Below, in pieces: positions 17,473 through 25,564 of a DNA stretch of 64,000 nt. Source of the DNA: Sphingobacteriaceae bacterium GW460-11-11-14-LB5 (lineage in GTDB: Bacteria; Bacteroidota; Bacteroidia; Sphingobacteriales; Sphingobacteriaceae). Positions within the stretch are counted from its first letter, which is position 1; every line of letters begins with the position of its first letter. Location: the NCBI GenBank assembly GCA_002151545.1, contig CP021237.1:2666001-2730000 (forward strand), read 5' to 3'. Position numbers and translations under genes: made by a program. Below the pieces are notes generated by a model. It was not told the DNA's origin. It ran no database searches and saw only the letters and a list, made by a program, of their open reading frames with translations.

Positions 17473-18135
17473 ATGCAAAGTTACACGGAAGAGAACTATC
17501 TAAAGACTATTTATCACCTTGCGGAGAAAACCACAAACGTTCAAACCAATGCCATAGCAGAGCAAATGCAAACCAAACCGGCATCGGTTACCGACATGAT
17601 TAAAAAATTAGCCGACAAAGGCTTAGTTGATTATATTAAATACCAGGGGGTTACTTTAACCGAAACCGGAAAAAATACGGCGATCGATATTGTACGTAAA
17701 CATAGATTATGGGAAGTTTTTTTGGTGGACAAACTAAACTTTAAATGGGATGAGGTACATGATGTTGCGGAAGAGCTGGAGCATATTAAATCAATCGAGC
17801 TGATTGAAAGGTTAGATGAGTTTTTAGGTTTCCCGAAAGCTGATCCGCATGGCGACCCCATTCCTGATAAAAACGGAAGATTTGCCAAAACCCAGTTTAT
17901 AAAATTAATCGAACTAAAAATAGGCGATCGTGGTACCATTACCGGCGTTACCCAACACAGCTCGGCATTTTTAAAACATTTAGAAAAATTAGGCCTTACC
18001 CTGGGCAAACAAATCCAGATCAGTGATGTTACCGATTTTGATGGTTCAGTAGAAATCATGTTATCCGATAAACAAGTTAATATTAGTAGAGAAGTTGCAA
18101 AACATATTTTAATCAGCAGCAATGGCAAAAACTGA
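17473..18135 (+). CDS. DtxR/MntR-family metal-dependent repressor
   Basis: Iron or manganese-dependent repressor, 220 residues. Winged HTH at about 5-60 (YTEENYLKTIYHLAEKTTNV, ASVTDMIKKLADKGLVDY), metal-binding dimerisation domain at about 65-140 (HRLWEVFLVDKLNFKWDEVH, EELEHIKS) and a FeoA/SH3-like C-terminal domain at about 145-218 (LGLTLGKQIQISD). Its end overlaps the next gene by 14 nt, so it probably controls the Nramp transporter. Mn versus Fe specificity cannot be set from sequence alone. Confidence 0.9.
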   Translation: MQSYTEENYLKTIYHLAEKTTNVQTNAIAEQMQTKPASVTDMIKKLADKGLVDYIKYQGVTLTETGKNTAIDIVRKHRLWEVFLVDKLNFKWDEVHDVAEELEHIKSIELIERLDEFLGFPKADPHGDPIPDKNGRFAKTQFIKLIELKIGDRGTITGVTQHSSAFLKHLEKLGLTLGKQIQISDVTDFDGSVEIMLSDKQVNISREVAKHILISSNGKN

Positions 18136-19987
18136 ATCGTTAAGTGAAGTACATCAAAGTGTAAATACGGATAAAAGAAAAGGCTGGAAGAGAATTCTGG
18201 CTTTCATTGGTCCCGCTTATTTAATTAGTGTTGGCTACATGGATCCGGGTAACTGGGCAACTGATTTAGCAGGAGGTAGTAAATTCGGCTACCAGTTAAT
18301 TTGGGTTTTACTGATGTCGAACCTCATTGCCCTACTCTTACAATCGTTAAGTGCACGTTTGGGCATAGTAAGGGGACTGGATTTAGCACAGGCCTCTAAA
18401 CAAGCTTATCCGCGTTGGGCCAATATCCCGTTATTTGCCTTGGCACAAACGGCCATCATCGCTTGCGATTTAGCAGAAATTATCGGGATGGCCATAGGCT
18501 TACAGCTGCTTTTTGGATTACCCTTAATCTGGGGGATTTCCATTACCATTTTCGACACCATTTTACTCCTCTTTTTACTTAATAAAGGCATGCGGGCCAT
18601 GGAAGGCTTTATTGTTTCGATGGTTTTTATTGTCGGGATTTCCTTTCTGGTTGAAATGTTTATTGTAGAACCCTCACTTAAAGAAGTAGCCCGAGGTTTC
18701 GAACCTTCTATACTAAATGGTGATGCACTTTATATTGCCATCGGGATTATTGGTGCAACGGTAATGCCGCATAACCTGTATCTACATTCATCTTTAGTAC
18801 AAACCAGAAAGATTGAACGTAGCAACAAAGGCATTAAAGAGGCCTTAAAATTCAACCTCATTGATACAACCGTTGCATTAAACCTTGCTTTTTTTGTTAA
18901 TGCTGCCATATTGATACTTGCTGCAGCTGCCTTTTATAAAAATGGCTTACATGAAGTGGCTGAAATTCAGGATGCGCATAAACTCCTTTCCAATATTTTT
19001 GGCAATGTAGCCCCAACCCTATTTGCTATAGCGCTAATCGCCGCCGGGCAAAGCTCTACCGTTACGGGAACTTTAGCAGGACAGATTATTATGGAAGGCC
19101 ACATTAACTTAAGAATACAACCCTGGTTACGACGTTTGATTACACGCCTCCTGGCTATTATCCCGGCATTTTTCACCATATTACATTACGGAGAAAATGC
19201 ACTTGGTGGCTTGCTAGTGTTGAGTCAGGTGGTATTAAGTTTGCAATTGGGTTTTGCCATTATTCCGTTAATTCATTTCACATCAGATAAAAAACTGATG
19301 AAAGATTTTGCAATTAAACCATGGGTTAAGGTATTGGCATGGGCAAGCGCTTTAGCTATTATCGCATTGAACGTAAAACTTGTTATTGAAGAAATAGGTG
19401 GCTGGGCAAAAGAGGCCAATAACTGGTGGATTTATGTGATTGTAATACCAGCATTAATTTTAGTCGTTTTACTCTTGCTTTATGTTTTCTTCCATCCTTT
19501 ATTAGAGAAGAAAAAGAATGCCTCAAAACAACTTGTACCGCACGGGAATGCTTTAGATATTGGTAAAATAGATAAGATCAGCTATAAACGCATTGGAATT
19601 GCGGTAGATTTTTCTAAAAACGATAGAAATACCATCCGGCATGCTTTAATTCAAGGTGGCAAAGATGCACACTATTACCTGATCCATGTTGTAGAAACTG
19701 CTGCTGCCCGTTATCATGGTAATGATGTAATGGATCATGAAACACAGAGTGATGCAGCCAACCTGGAGAAATACAGGGTCAATCTTGAAGATCTTGGATA
19801 TGATTCTACACCCTTTATTGGTTTTGGAAATACCGGTAAAGCCATAGCCGATATCAGCAACAAAAATGAAATGGAACTATTGGTAATGGGTGCACATGGA
19901 CATAAAGGCTTAAAAGACCTTATTTTTGGTACCACCGTTGATTCGGTAAGGCATAAGGTAAATATTCCTGTATTAATTATCAGGTAA
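18122..19987 (+). CDS. mntH: Nramp divalent-metal transporter fused to a UspA domain
   Basis: Proton-coupled Mn2+/Fe2+ importer in the inner membrane with a cytosolic stress-protein tail. 621 residues. The Nramp part (about 1-460) has the metal-site motifs D41-P-G-N in TM1 and M215-P-H in TM6 and about 11 helices. A UspA domain follows (about 480-621): YKRIGIAVDFSKNDR at its start and the nucleotide-binding GAHGHKGLKDLIFGTTVDSV near its end. Co-translated with the upstream repressor through a 14-nt overlap. The fusion suggests ATP-linked or stress control of metal uptake. Confidence 0.92.
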   Translation: MAKTESLSEVHQSVNTDKRKGWKRILAFIGPAYLISVGYMDPGNWATDLAGGSKFGYQLIWVLLMSNLIALLLQSLSARLGIVRGLDLAQASKQAYPRWANIPLFALAQTAIIACDLAEIIGMAIGLQLLFGLPLIWGISITIFDTILLLFLLNKGMRAMEGFIVSMVFIVGISFLVEMFIVEPSLKEVARGFEPSILNGDALYIAIGIIGATVMPHNLYLHSSLVQTRKIERSNKGIKEALKFNLIDTTVALNLAFFVNAAILILAAAAFYKNGLHEVAEIQDAHKLLSNIFGNVAPTLFAIALIAAGQSSTVTGTLAGQIIMEGHINLRIQPWLRRLITRLLAIIPAFFTILHYGENALGGLLVLSQVVLSLQLGFAIIPLIHFTSDKKLMKDFAIKPWVKVLAWASALAIIALNVKLVIEEIGGWAKEANNWWIYVIVIPALILVVLLLLYVFFHPLLEKKKNASKQLVPHGNALDIGKIDKISYKRIGIAVDFSKNDRNTIRHALIQGGKDAHYYLIHVVETAAARYHGNDVMDHETQSDAANLEKYRVNLEDLGYDSTPFIGFGNTGKAIADISNKNEMELLVMGAHGHKGLKDLIFGTTVDSVRHKVNIPVLIIR

Positions 19988-20064
19988 TCGTTTACCACAG
20001 ATAAAATGATTCACACAGCATCAAATCCGTGTTTATCTGGGTAATTTGTGGTTTAAAAATAAGA

Positions 20065-20544
20065 TTATTTACCAACTACTGCCATTAGCTTTTTGATGCC
20101 GCCATCTCCCGACTGGTACATCAGCAATTTCCCAGTTGAAGAATACAGGTACATAGACGGGTATTGTTTTGGCAAAAAGGTTGGAATAAACATGCGTTTC
20201 TTATCCTGTAATACCGTTACATTAGGTTTGGCATTTAAACCTTTGGCGTACGAATTGAAAAACTGAGGGATAATGTAGCCCTCATCCATGGTAATCATGT
20301 AAATATTAACGTCTTTAAATTTGGCGTAATTGGTATTCAGGATTTTGCTTTCCCGCTGACAGTGCTCACAGGTACAATCAAACAAGATAAAGAGGTTCTT
20401 TTTTCCTTGCTTGATATCATTGTTTGAAAATGCTTTTCCATCCAGTTTGTAAAAGGTGAATTGTGGCAATAAAGTTGGTTGCTGTGCTTTTACCTGAAAA
20501 GCGATAGTTAACAATAAAATTAAAAAAAGGTTCCTGAATTTCAT
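20065..20544 (-). CDS. Exported thiol-redox protein (AhpC/TSA-TlpA-like)
   Basis: 159 residues with a signal peptide (about 1-20, FQVKAQ-Q), so periplasmic or outer-membrane linked. Thioredoxin-like fold with a C-x-x-C site in FDCTCEHCQRES and the cis-Pro region in FLPKQYPSMYLYSSTGK. Probably a thiol-disulfide reductase or redoxin. No partner genes; it is followed on the left by the Nramp gene (convergent) and lies after a long repeat-rich gap. Confidence 0.8.
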   Translation of the reverse strand: MKFRNLFLILLLTIAFQVKAQQPTLLPQFTFYKLDGKAFSNNDIKQGKKNLFILFDCTCEHCQRESKILNTNYAKFKDVNIYMITMDEGYIIPQFFNSYAKGLNAKPNVTVLQDKKRMFIPTFLPKQYPSMYLYSSTGKLLMYQSGDGGIKKLMAVVGK

Positions 20545-20664
20545 TTTTGATATTTAAAGCCCAAACTTAAACGAATAAATACGAACATAATAATATATCC
20601 TTAGCTTTTACAAACAGATGAACATTTTTATTGATTCCTTACCCGGAAGTTTTAGTTTAAAAAT

Positions 20665-20763
20665 CGTCGTCATCTCGACTGAAGCGCAGTCCCGAACGTT
20701 CGGGAGAGAGATCTATAGAGACGGATTTCTCGGCTGCGTTACACTTCGCTCGAAATGACGACC
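20665..20763. repeat. Dispersed inverted repeat, family II (paired)
   Basis: Begins CGTCGTCATCTCGACTGAAG and ends ACACTTCGCTCGAAATGACG, with a central CCGAACGTTCGGG palindrome and GAGAGATCTATAGAG. Same organisation as at 5825 and 16669. Confidence 0.75.
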
Positions 20764-20897
20764 TTTTACCACTTCTCCTATAAAACAAGAGCCTGGTTGA
20801 CAGATGAAAGGTTTCTTATTGCATAGCCCCATCTTAAATAAACCCGATTAGCGCGGAAACCAAAAGCCTTTCCTGCTTTTGTTGCAGCAAAAGCGGG

Positions 20898-21087
20898 ACT
20901 GAAGATGCCAAATGCCCCGACCGCACATTTCTAAATATCAAAGAAGTCAAGTTTGAATAGCCAAACCGCTATAAACTTGACTTCTTTCCAAGCATACTGA
21001 AGATGCCAAATGCCCCATCCGCACATTTCCAAATATCAAAGAAGTCAAGTTTGAATAGCCAAACCGCTATAAAACTTGACTTCTTTA
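20898..21087. repeat. Tandem 98-bp hairpin unit, two copies
   Basis: Copies start at 20898 and 20996 with ACTGAAGATGCCAAATGCCC. Each contains a perfect 15-bp inverted repeat, AAAGAAGTCAAGTTT with AAACTTGACTTCTTT (20940-20954/20973-20987 and 21038-21052/21072-21086), separated by about 18-19 nt. The copies differ by only a few substitutions and a one-base indel, so the duplication is recent. Confidence 0.85.
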
Positions 21088-21170
21088 TCTGTACAATTAA
21101 AAATTAAAAAAAATTATCACATCAATTTTTAGGATATTTGCACGGGCTGAGGGCAAAACGCATAAAGAGT

Positions 21171-21238
21171 CGTCATCCTGAATTTATTTCAAGATCTTTA
21201 CAGTTATAAAAAGATGCTGAAACGAGTTTAGCATGACG
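21171..21238. repeat. Dispersed inverted repeat, family I
   Basis: Starts CGTCATCCTGAATTTATTTC and ends GAGTTTAGCATGACGA. The ATG inside GCATGAC (21233) opens the longer reading frame of smpB. Confidence 0.75.
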
Positions 21239-21328
21239 AGCCGGCATTTTATAGCTGCATTTGTAGTCTTAGCATTATACTTTATATACAATGGTATATA
21301 TTACAACAACCTATACATTAGTACAATT

Positions 21329-21778
21329 TTGAAAAACGACATCCACATAAAGAATAAAAGAGCCTATTTCGACTACAATCTTTTAGATAAATATGTAGCA
21401 GGGATTGCACTTTTAGGAACTGAAATAAAAGCAATCAGACAAGGTAAAGCCAACATGACTGATGCATTTTGCATGTTTATAGGCGGCAATCTATATGTGC
21501 GCAACCTTCATGTTTCCGAATACTCGCACAGCTCTTTCTATCATCATGATATTAAACGTGACCGTGCTTTATTACTTCAAAAGAAAGAAATTAGAAAACT
21601 AAAGCTTAAAGGTGAAGAAAAAGGTTACACCATTGTTCCCTTACGTATTTTCATCAACGAAAGAGGTTTCGCTAAAATAGAAATTGCTTTGGCTCAAGGT
21701 AAAAAAGAGTTCGACAAACGCGATAGCATTAAAGACAGAGATACCAAACGGGAGCTGGATAGAGCGATGAAGCGGTAG
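21329..21778 (+). CDS. smpB: SsrA-binding protein SmpB
   Basis: Binds tmRNA and brings it to stalled ribosomes for trans-translation. The conserved protein begins at KNDIHIKNKRAYFDY, directly after a TTG at 21329. This start gives 149 residues, the normal length. An in-frame ATG at 21233 would add 32 mostly hydrophobic residues (FIAAFVVLALYFIYNG) and lies inside a dispersed repeat, so I prefer the TTG. Core motifs YVAGIALLGTEIKAIRQGKA and VPLRIFINERGFAKIEIALA are intact, as is the basic C-terminal tail that enters the decoding centre (RELDRAMKR). Confidence 0.9.
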   Translation: MKNDIHIKNKRAYFDYNLLDKYVAGIALLGTEIKAIRQGKANMTDAFCMFIGGNLYVRNLHVSEYSHSSFYHHDIKRDRALLLQKKEIRKLKLKGEEKGYTIVPLRIFINERGFAKIEIALAQGKKEFDKRDSIKDRDTKRELDRAMKR

Positions 21779-21858
21779 GATAGTCTTCAGTCCGGAGTCT
21801 TTAGTCCGGAGTCAAAATTAACTAAAGACTGAAGACTTCGGACTATGGACTTAAACTA

Positions 21859-22515
21859 CTACCACGCCTGGTCGCCCACTAAGGGCACAAACCTAAAGGT
21901 ATCCAATATAATTTTTTCGTAGTCCGTTTCACTTACGCGGATCACAGTAACCATTTTCTGGGTTTTCTCATCACCCACCGGGATCACCAGAATGCCTCCT
22001 ATTTTTAACTGTTTCAATAAGATTTCAGGAACCAAAGGGGCACCCGCGGTAACGATTATTTTGTCGTATGGCGCGTGGGCAGCAATTCCTTTCGAGCCAT
22101 CGCCACAATAAAAAGTAGGCCGGTAGCCCATTCCTGGTAAAACCTGAATGGTTCTGTTGTAAATATTCTCTTGTCTTTCGATGGTAAAAACTGTGGCACC
22201 CAGCTCCATTAAAATACAGGTTTGATAGCCAGAACCTGTTCCAATCTCGAGTACTTTATCTCCTTTTTTAATATGCAGCAGCTCACTTTGGTAAGCAACC
22301 GTGTAAGGCTGGGATATAGTTTGCCCATCACCTATTGGAAAAGCAATATCTTTGTAAGACTGGTTCCAAAAAGTTTCATCGAAAAAGAAATGACGTGGAA
22401 CTTTACCTATGGCTGTTAACACATTTTCATCTTCAATCCCGCGAGATTTTAACAACTCAACTAGCTTTTTTCTCGCTCCACGTTCCCGGTAATTATCAAC
22501 AAATTTATACGCCAT
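21859..22515 (-). CDS. pcm: Protein-L-isoaspartate O-methyltransferase
   Basis: SAM-dependent repair enzyme that methylates isoaspartyl residues in aged proteins. 218 residues from the ATG at 22515 (MAYKFVDNYRERGARKK). Another Met three codons upstream is possible. The SAM motif I is VLEIGTGSGYQTCIL, the substrate region is PIGDGQTISQPYTVA, and post I/II motifs (YDKIIVTAGAP) are present. Same strand as priA-DUF423, 92 nt downstream of priA. Between its end and smpB lies a small inverted repeat (TCTTCAGTCCGGAGTC at 21783). Confidence 0.95.
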   Translation of the reverse strand: MAYKFVDNYRERGARKKLVELLKSRGIEDENVLTAIGKVPRHFFFDETFWNQSYKDIAFPIGDGQTISQPYTVAYQSELLHIKKGDKVLEIGTGSGYQTCILMELGATVFTIERQENIYNRTIQVLPGMGYRPTFYCGDGSKGIAAHAPYDKIIVTAGAPLVPEILLKQLKIGGILVIPVGDEKTQKMVTVIRVSETDYEKIILDTFRFVPLVGDQAW

Positions 22516-22607
22516 GAGCTTCAAAATTAGCGTTTCTTAAACGGTGATACAAGATAAAGAAATCCACATTACTGTAAGTAACACTAAATCAAAACTTAAA
22601 TTAGTAA

Positions 22608-25088
22608 TTAATACGGATCGACATCTATTTGTGTAAAAACGCCTTTAAATTCTTTGGTCGCATTAAACTGGGTGAGGGTTTCTCTTAATGCATCTTTAAC
22701 TTTTTGAATCGCAGTATGTTTATCTGCTTTGATAATGATTTGTTTAATATAAAGGTTCCGCACCCTGCTTACCAAAGGTTGTTCGGGACCTAAAACGCGT
22801 TTACCAAACTTTCCTTTAAGGATATTGGCTAAAGTAAACGCAGCGTGATCCAGAACATGTGAATCTTTATGTTTGATGTACAGGAATATCATCCGCGAAA
22901 ACGGTGGATAAAGAAATTTCTCGCGTTCAACAATTTCGTCGTTGTACATTCCCTCATAATCGTTATTGACCACCTGTTTTATGATGCGGTTTTCAGCATC
23001 ATAAGTCTGGATACAAACGTTCCCCTGATCGGCCCTTCTGCCTGCCCTACCCGCCACCTGCGCCAGTAACTGGAAACTTCGTTCGTAAGCACGGAAATCG
23101 GGGTAACCTAAAAGCGTATCGGCATTAATTACCCCAATAAGATTCAGGTTATCGAAATCCAGTCCTTTGGCCACCATTTGTGTGCCGATTAAGATGTCGG
23201 TTTTCTTCTCCTGAAAATCATTTAAAATTTGCTGCAGTCCATTTTTCGTCCTCGTACTGTCCATGTCCAATCGGGCGATGGTCACCTCAGGATAAAGTAA
23301 CCTGAGTTCTTCTTCAATCCGTTCCGTACCAAATCCTTTTTGCTCTACATGTACCGAGCCACAAGCGGGACAGATATTTACGCTACTTTGCTGATAGCCA
23401 CAATAGTGACAATGTAATTTGCCACTACTTTTATGATAGGTTAAACTTACATCGCAGTTTACGCATTTAGGGGTATAACCACAGGTTGCGCAGATCAGAA
23501 TGGTGGCATAACCTCTCCTGTTCTGGAATAATACAATCTGCTCTTTTTTAGAGAGCGCCAGATCGATATCTTTGATCAATACACTCGAAAAATAAGAACT
23601 CATCGTTTTTTTCTTCGTTTCTTCCGAAATACTGACTACCTGCTGATTTGGAAGCTGAACTCCACCAAAACGCTCTTTCATTTCTACCAGTCCGTATTTA
23701 CCCTGTAATGCATTATAATAACTTTCAAGGGATGGTGTAGCTGAACCTAAAATAACCTTAGCCTGATGCAGATAACCCAGATAAATGGCTGCATCCCTGG
23801 CCTGATAGCGTGGTGCCGGATCGTATTGTTTGTAAGAGGGTTCGTGTTCTTCATCAACCACAATCAGTTTTAGGTGTTCGAAAGGCAGAAAAACTGCTGA
23901 ACGGGCACCAAGAATAACCTTGTACGCGCCAGTACGCACTTTATTCCAGATTTCTACCCGCTCGCTATTGTTAAATTTAGAGTGATATACCCCAATGGAA
24001 TTGCCAAAATAGCGCTTAATCCGTTCTACAATCTGGGTGGTTAAAGCAATTTCGGGCAAGAGGAACAAAACCTGTCCATCTGTATTTTGTATAATTTTCT
24101 CAATCAGCTTGATGTAAACCTGCGTTTTTCCGGATGCGGTAACACCATGCAGTAAAACCACCTCTTTCTCTTCAAAATACTGGTTAATCTGACCCAATGC
24201 TTTCTGCTGACCTTCATTCAGTTCGAAATTCACACTGAATTCTTCATCATGCGCGGCCAAACGGCTAACCGGCCTTTTCATCACCACAAAAATATCCTTA
24301 TCGGTTAAAGCTTTTAATGCGGCTGGTCCGCAATTGCTTTCTTCTAAAAGCTGTTCTTTAGAAATCGGCAGGTTAGATTTTTGTAATTTCAGGTAAGCCA
24401 GTAAGGCATCTAATTGTTTAGGTGCCCGATCCAAAACATTAAAAAGCTGTTTCAGATTTTCTTCATCGCTATAGAAATCGTTTAATATGATGAACGATTT
24501 AAGCAAAGGTTTGTATTTCTGCACCACCTCTTCAGCCACCAGAACCAGTTCTTTATCCAATAAATGATTGATGATCGGATAGACAGTTTTCTGTCCAAGG
24601 AGCTTAGAAACATCATTAACGGTAAGTTTCTGCTGCTGTTTCAGTGCATTGATAATGATTTCTTCCTTATCGGTGAGTTCGGTATCTTCATTGTAATCTT
24701 CGCGAAGAATCAAAATCGTTTCGCTGGCCAGTTTTAAACTTGCTGGTAGAGCAGCCGCCATTACATCGCCTTCGTTGCACATGTAATAATTTGTCATCCA
24801 GGTCCAGAATTTGAGCTGGGTAGGTGTAATTACAGGCTCGGTATCTACTACGTCGATAATATATTTGGCCTCATAAACTGTTGGCGGTACCGTGCTGATT
24901 CCACTAATTAAAGCCGTATAAATTTTATGTTTTCCAAATTGCACCACTACCCGTTTTCCAACGGCAATCTGGTCGTTTAAATCAAAAGGTACACGATAGG
25001 TATAGTTTTTCGCCAAAGATAATGGCAAAATAACTTCAACAAAAAGTGTTTCTCTTTCTGCAAAAATATCACTTTCGAAAGTATTCAT
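22608..25088 (-). CDS. priA: Primosomal replication protein N' (PriA helicase)
   Basis: 3'-5' DNA helicase that restarts stalled replication forks by loading the replicative helicase. 826 residues. An N-terminal 3'BD (about 10-110) and winged-helix region precede the helicase core with Walker A GVTASGKTQVY, DEEH box (VVDEEHEPSYK), and the zinc-binding cysteine cluster (CATCGYTPKCVNCD ... CHYCGY ... CPACGS). The motif V-VI region GTQMVAKGLDF and QVAGRAGR is intact. Its ATG overlaps the DUF423 stop codon by 1 nt. Confidence 0.97.
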   Translation of the reverse strand: MNTFESDIFAERETLFVEVILPLSLAKNYTYRVPFDLNDQIAVGKRVVVQFGKHKIYTALISGISTVPPTVYEAKYIIDVVDTEPVITPTQLKFWTWMTNYYMCNEGDVMAAALPASLKLASETILILREDYNEDTELTDKEEIIINALKQQQKLTVNDVSKLLGQKTVYPIINHLLDKELVLVAEEVVQKYKPLLKSFIILNDFYSDEENLKQLFNVLDRAPKQLDALLAYLKLQKSNLPISKEQLLEESNCGPAALKALTDKDIFVVMKRPVSRLAAHDEEFSVNFELNEGQQKALGQINQYFEEKEVVLLHGVTASGKTQVYIKLIEKIIQNTDGQVLFLLPEIALTTQIVERIKRYFGNSIGVYHSKFNNSERVEIWNKVRTGAYKVILGARSAVFLPFEHLKLIVVDEEHEPSYKQYDPAPRYQARDAAIYLGYLHQAKVILGSATPSLESYYNALQGKYGLVEMKERFGGVQLPNQQVVSISEETKKKTMSSYFSSVLIKDIDLALSKKEQIVLFQNRRGYATILICATCGYTPKCVNCDVSLTYHKSSGKLHCHYCGYQQSSVNICPACGSVHVEQKGFGTERIEEELRLLYPEVTIARLDMDSTRTKNGLQQILNDFQEKKTDILIGTQMVAKGLDFDNLNLIGVINADTLLGYPDFRAYERSFQLLAQVAGRAGRRADQGNVCIQTYDAENRIIKQVVNNDYEGMYNDEIVEREKFLYPPFSRMIFLYIKHKDSHVLDHAAFTLANILKGKFGKRVLGPEQPLVSRVRNLYIKQIIIKADKHTAIQKVKDALRETLTQFNATKEFKGVFTQIDVDPY

Positions 25089-25474
25089 TATTTATCTTTA
25101 AATGCCGCAAAAAAGAGCATTATCCATCCCAGTACAAATAAAAGCCCGCCAATTGGTGTTATTGGGCCTATAAATTCGGTAAATCCTAAATGCGATATGC
25201 TTCGGGTAGCCAATAAATACAACGACCCTGAAAAAAGGATAATCCCAAAGGTGAAGCAAAAGTAAGCGATATTAATGAGCTTGTTCCGATAACGGGCAAA
25301 GGTAGAGAGATATAATAGCGCAAATGTATGATAGAACTGATAATCAACACCTTTTTGCCAAATTTCTAATGATGGTCCATCAATTAAGGCTTTTAAACCA
25401 TGAGCACCAAATGCGCCAAGTAAAACAGCAACAGCACCAAAAAAAGAAGCAGTAAGAATTATTCGTTTATTCAT
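25088..25474 (-). CDS. DUF423 inner-membrane protein (YgdD-like)
   Basis: About 128 residues from the ATG at 25474, four predicted transmembrane helices. The family signature is GAFGAHGLKA near the N-terminus and FSGSLYLLA in the middle. The function is unknown. It is the upstream partner of priA: the stop TAA overlaps the priA ATG, so the two are co-translated. Confidence 0.88.
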   Translation of the reverse strand: MNKRIILTASFFGAVAVLLGAFGAHGLKALIDGPSLEIWQKGVDYQFYHTFALLYLSTFARYRNKLINIAYFCFTFGIILFSGSLYLLATRSISHLGFTEFIGPITPIGGLLFVLGWIMLFFAAFKDK

Positions 25475-25545
25475 AGTTATTTGCAAGTAGCAATCGCTAA
25501 ATTAATAAATTGACAAAGAACTTCTCACTAATCAATGTAATAAAT

Positions 25546-25553
25546 TAAATTTG
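25546..25553 (+). promoter_or_regulatory. -7 element for the 25.6-28.6 kb gene pair
   Basis: TAAATTTG fits TAnnTTTG and lies 12 nt ahead of the ATG at 25565. No clear -33 TTG; treat as a candidate. Confidence 0.35.
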
Positions 25554-25564
25554 TTGCACAGCAG

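Larger units (their letters stand above)
20545..21328. other. 784-bp gap made almost entirely of repeats
   Basis: Holds, in order: about 120 bp with nothing recognised, a family II repeat (20665-20763), a stretch with AAAAGCCTTTCCTGCTTTTG-like short inverted pieces, a 98-bp tandem hairpin unit in two copies (20898-21087), an AT-rich spacer, and a family I repeat (21171-21238). No gene, tRNA or tmRNA is seen. If smpB starts at its upstream ATG, the gap is 688 bp. Confidence 0.7.

Noticed and set aside
21783..21850. Inverted repeat TCTTCAGTCCGGAGTC ... GACTGAAGACTTC between smpB and pcm
   Set aside because: The arms are degenerate and no T run follows either stem, so I did not call it a terminator; it fits the simple repeats of the region.
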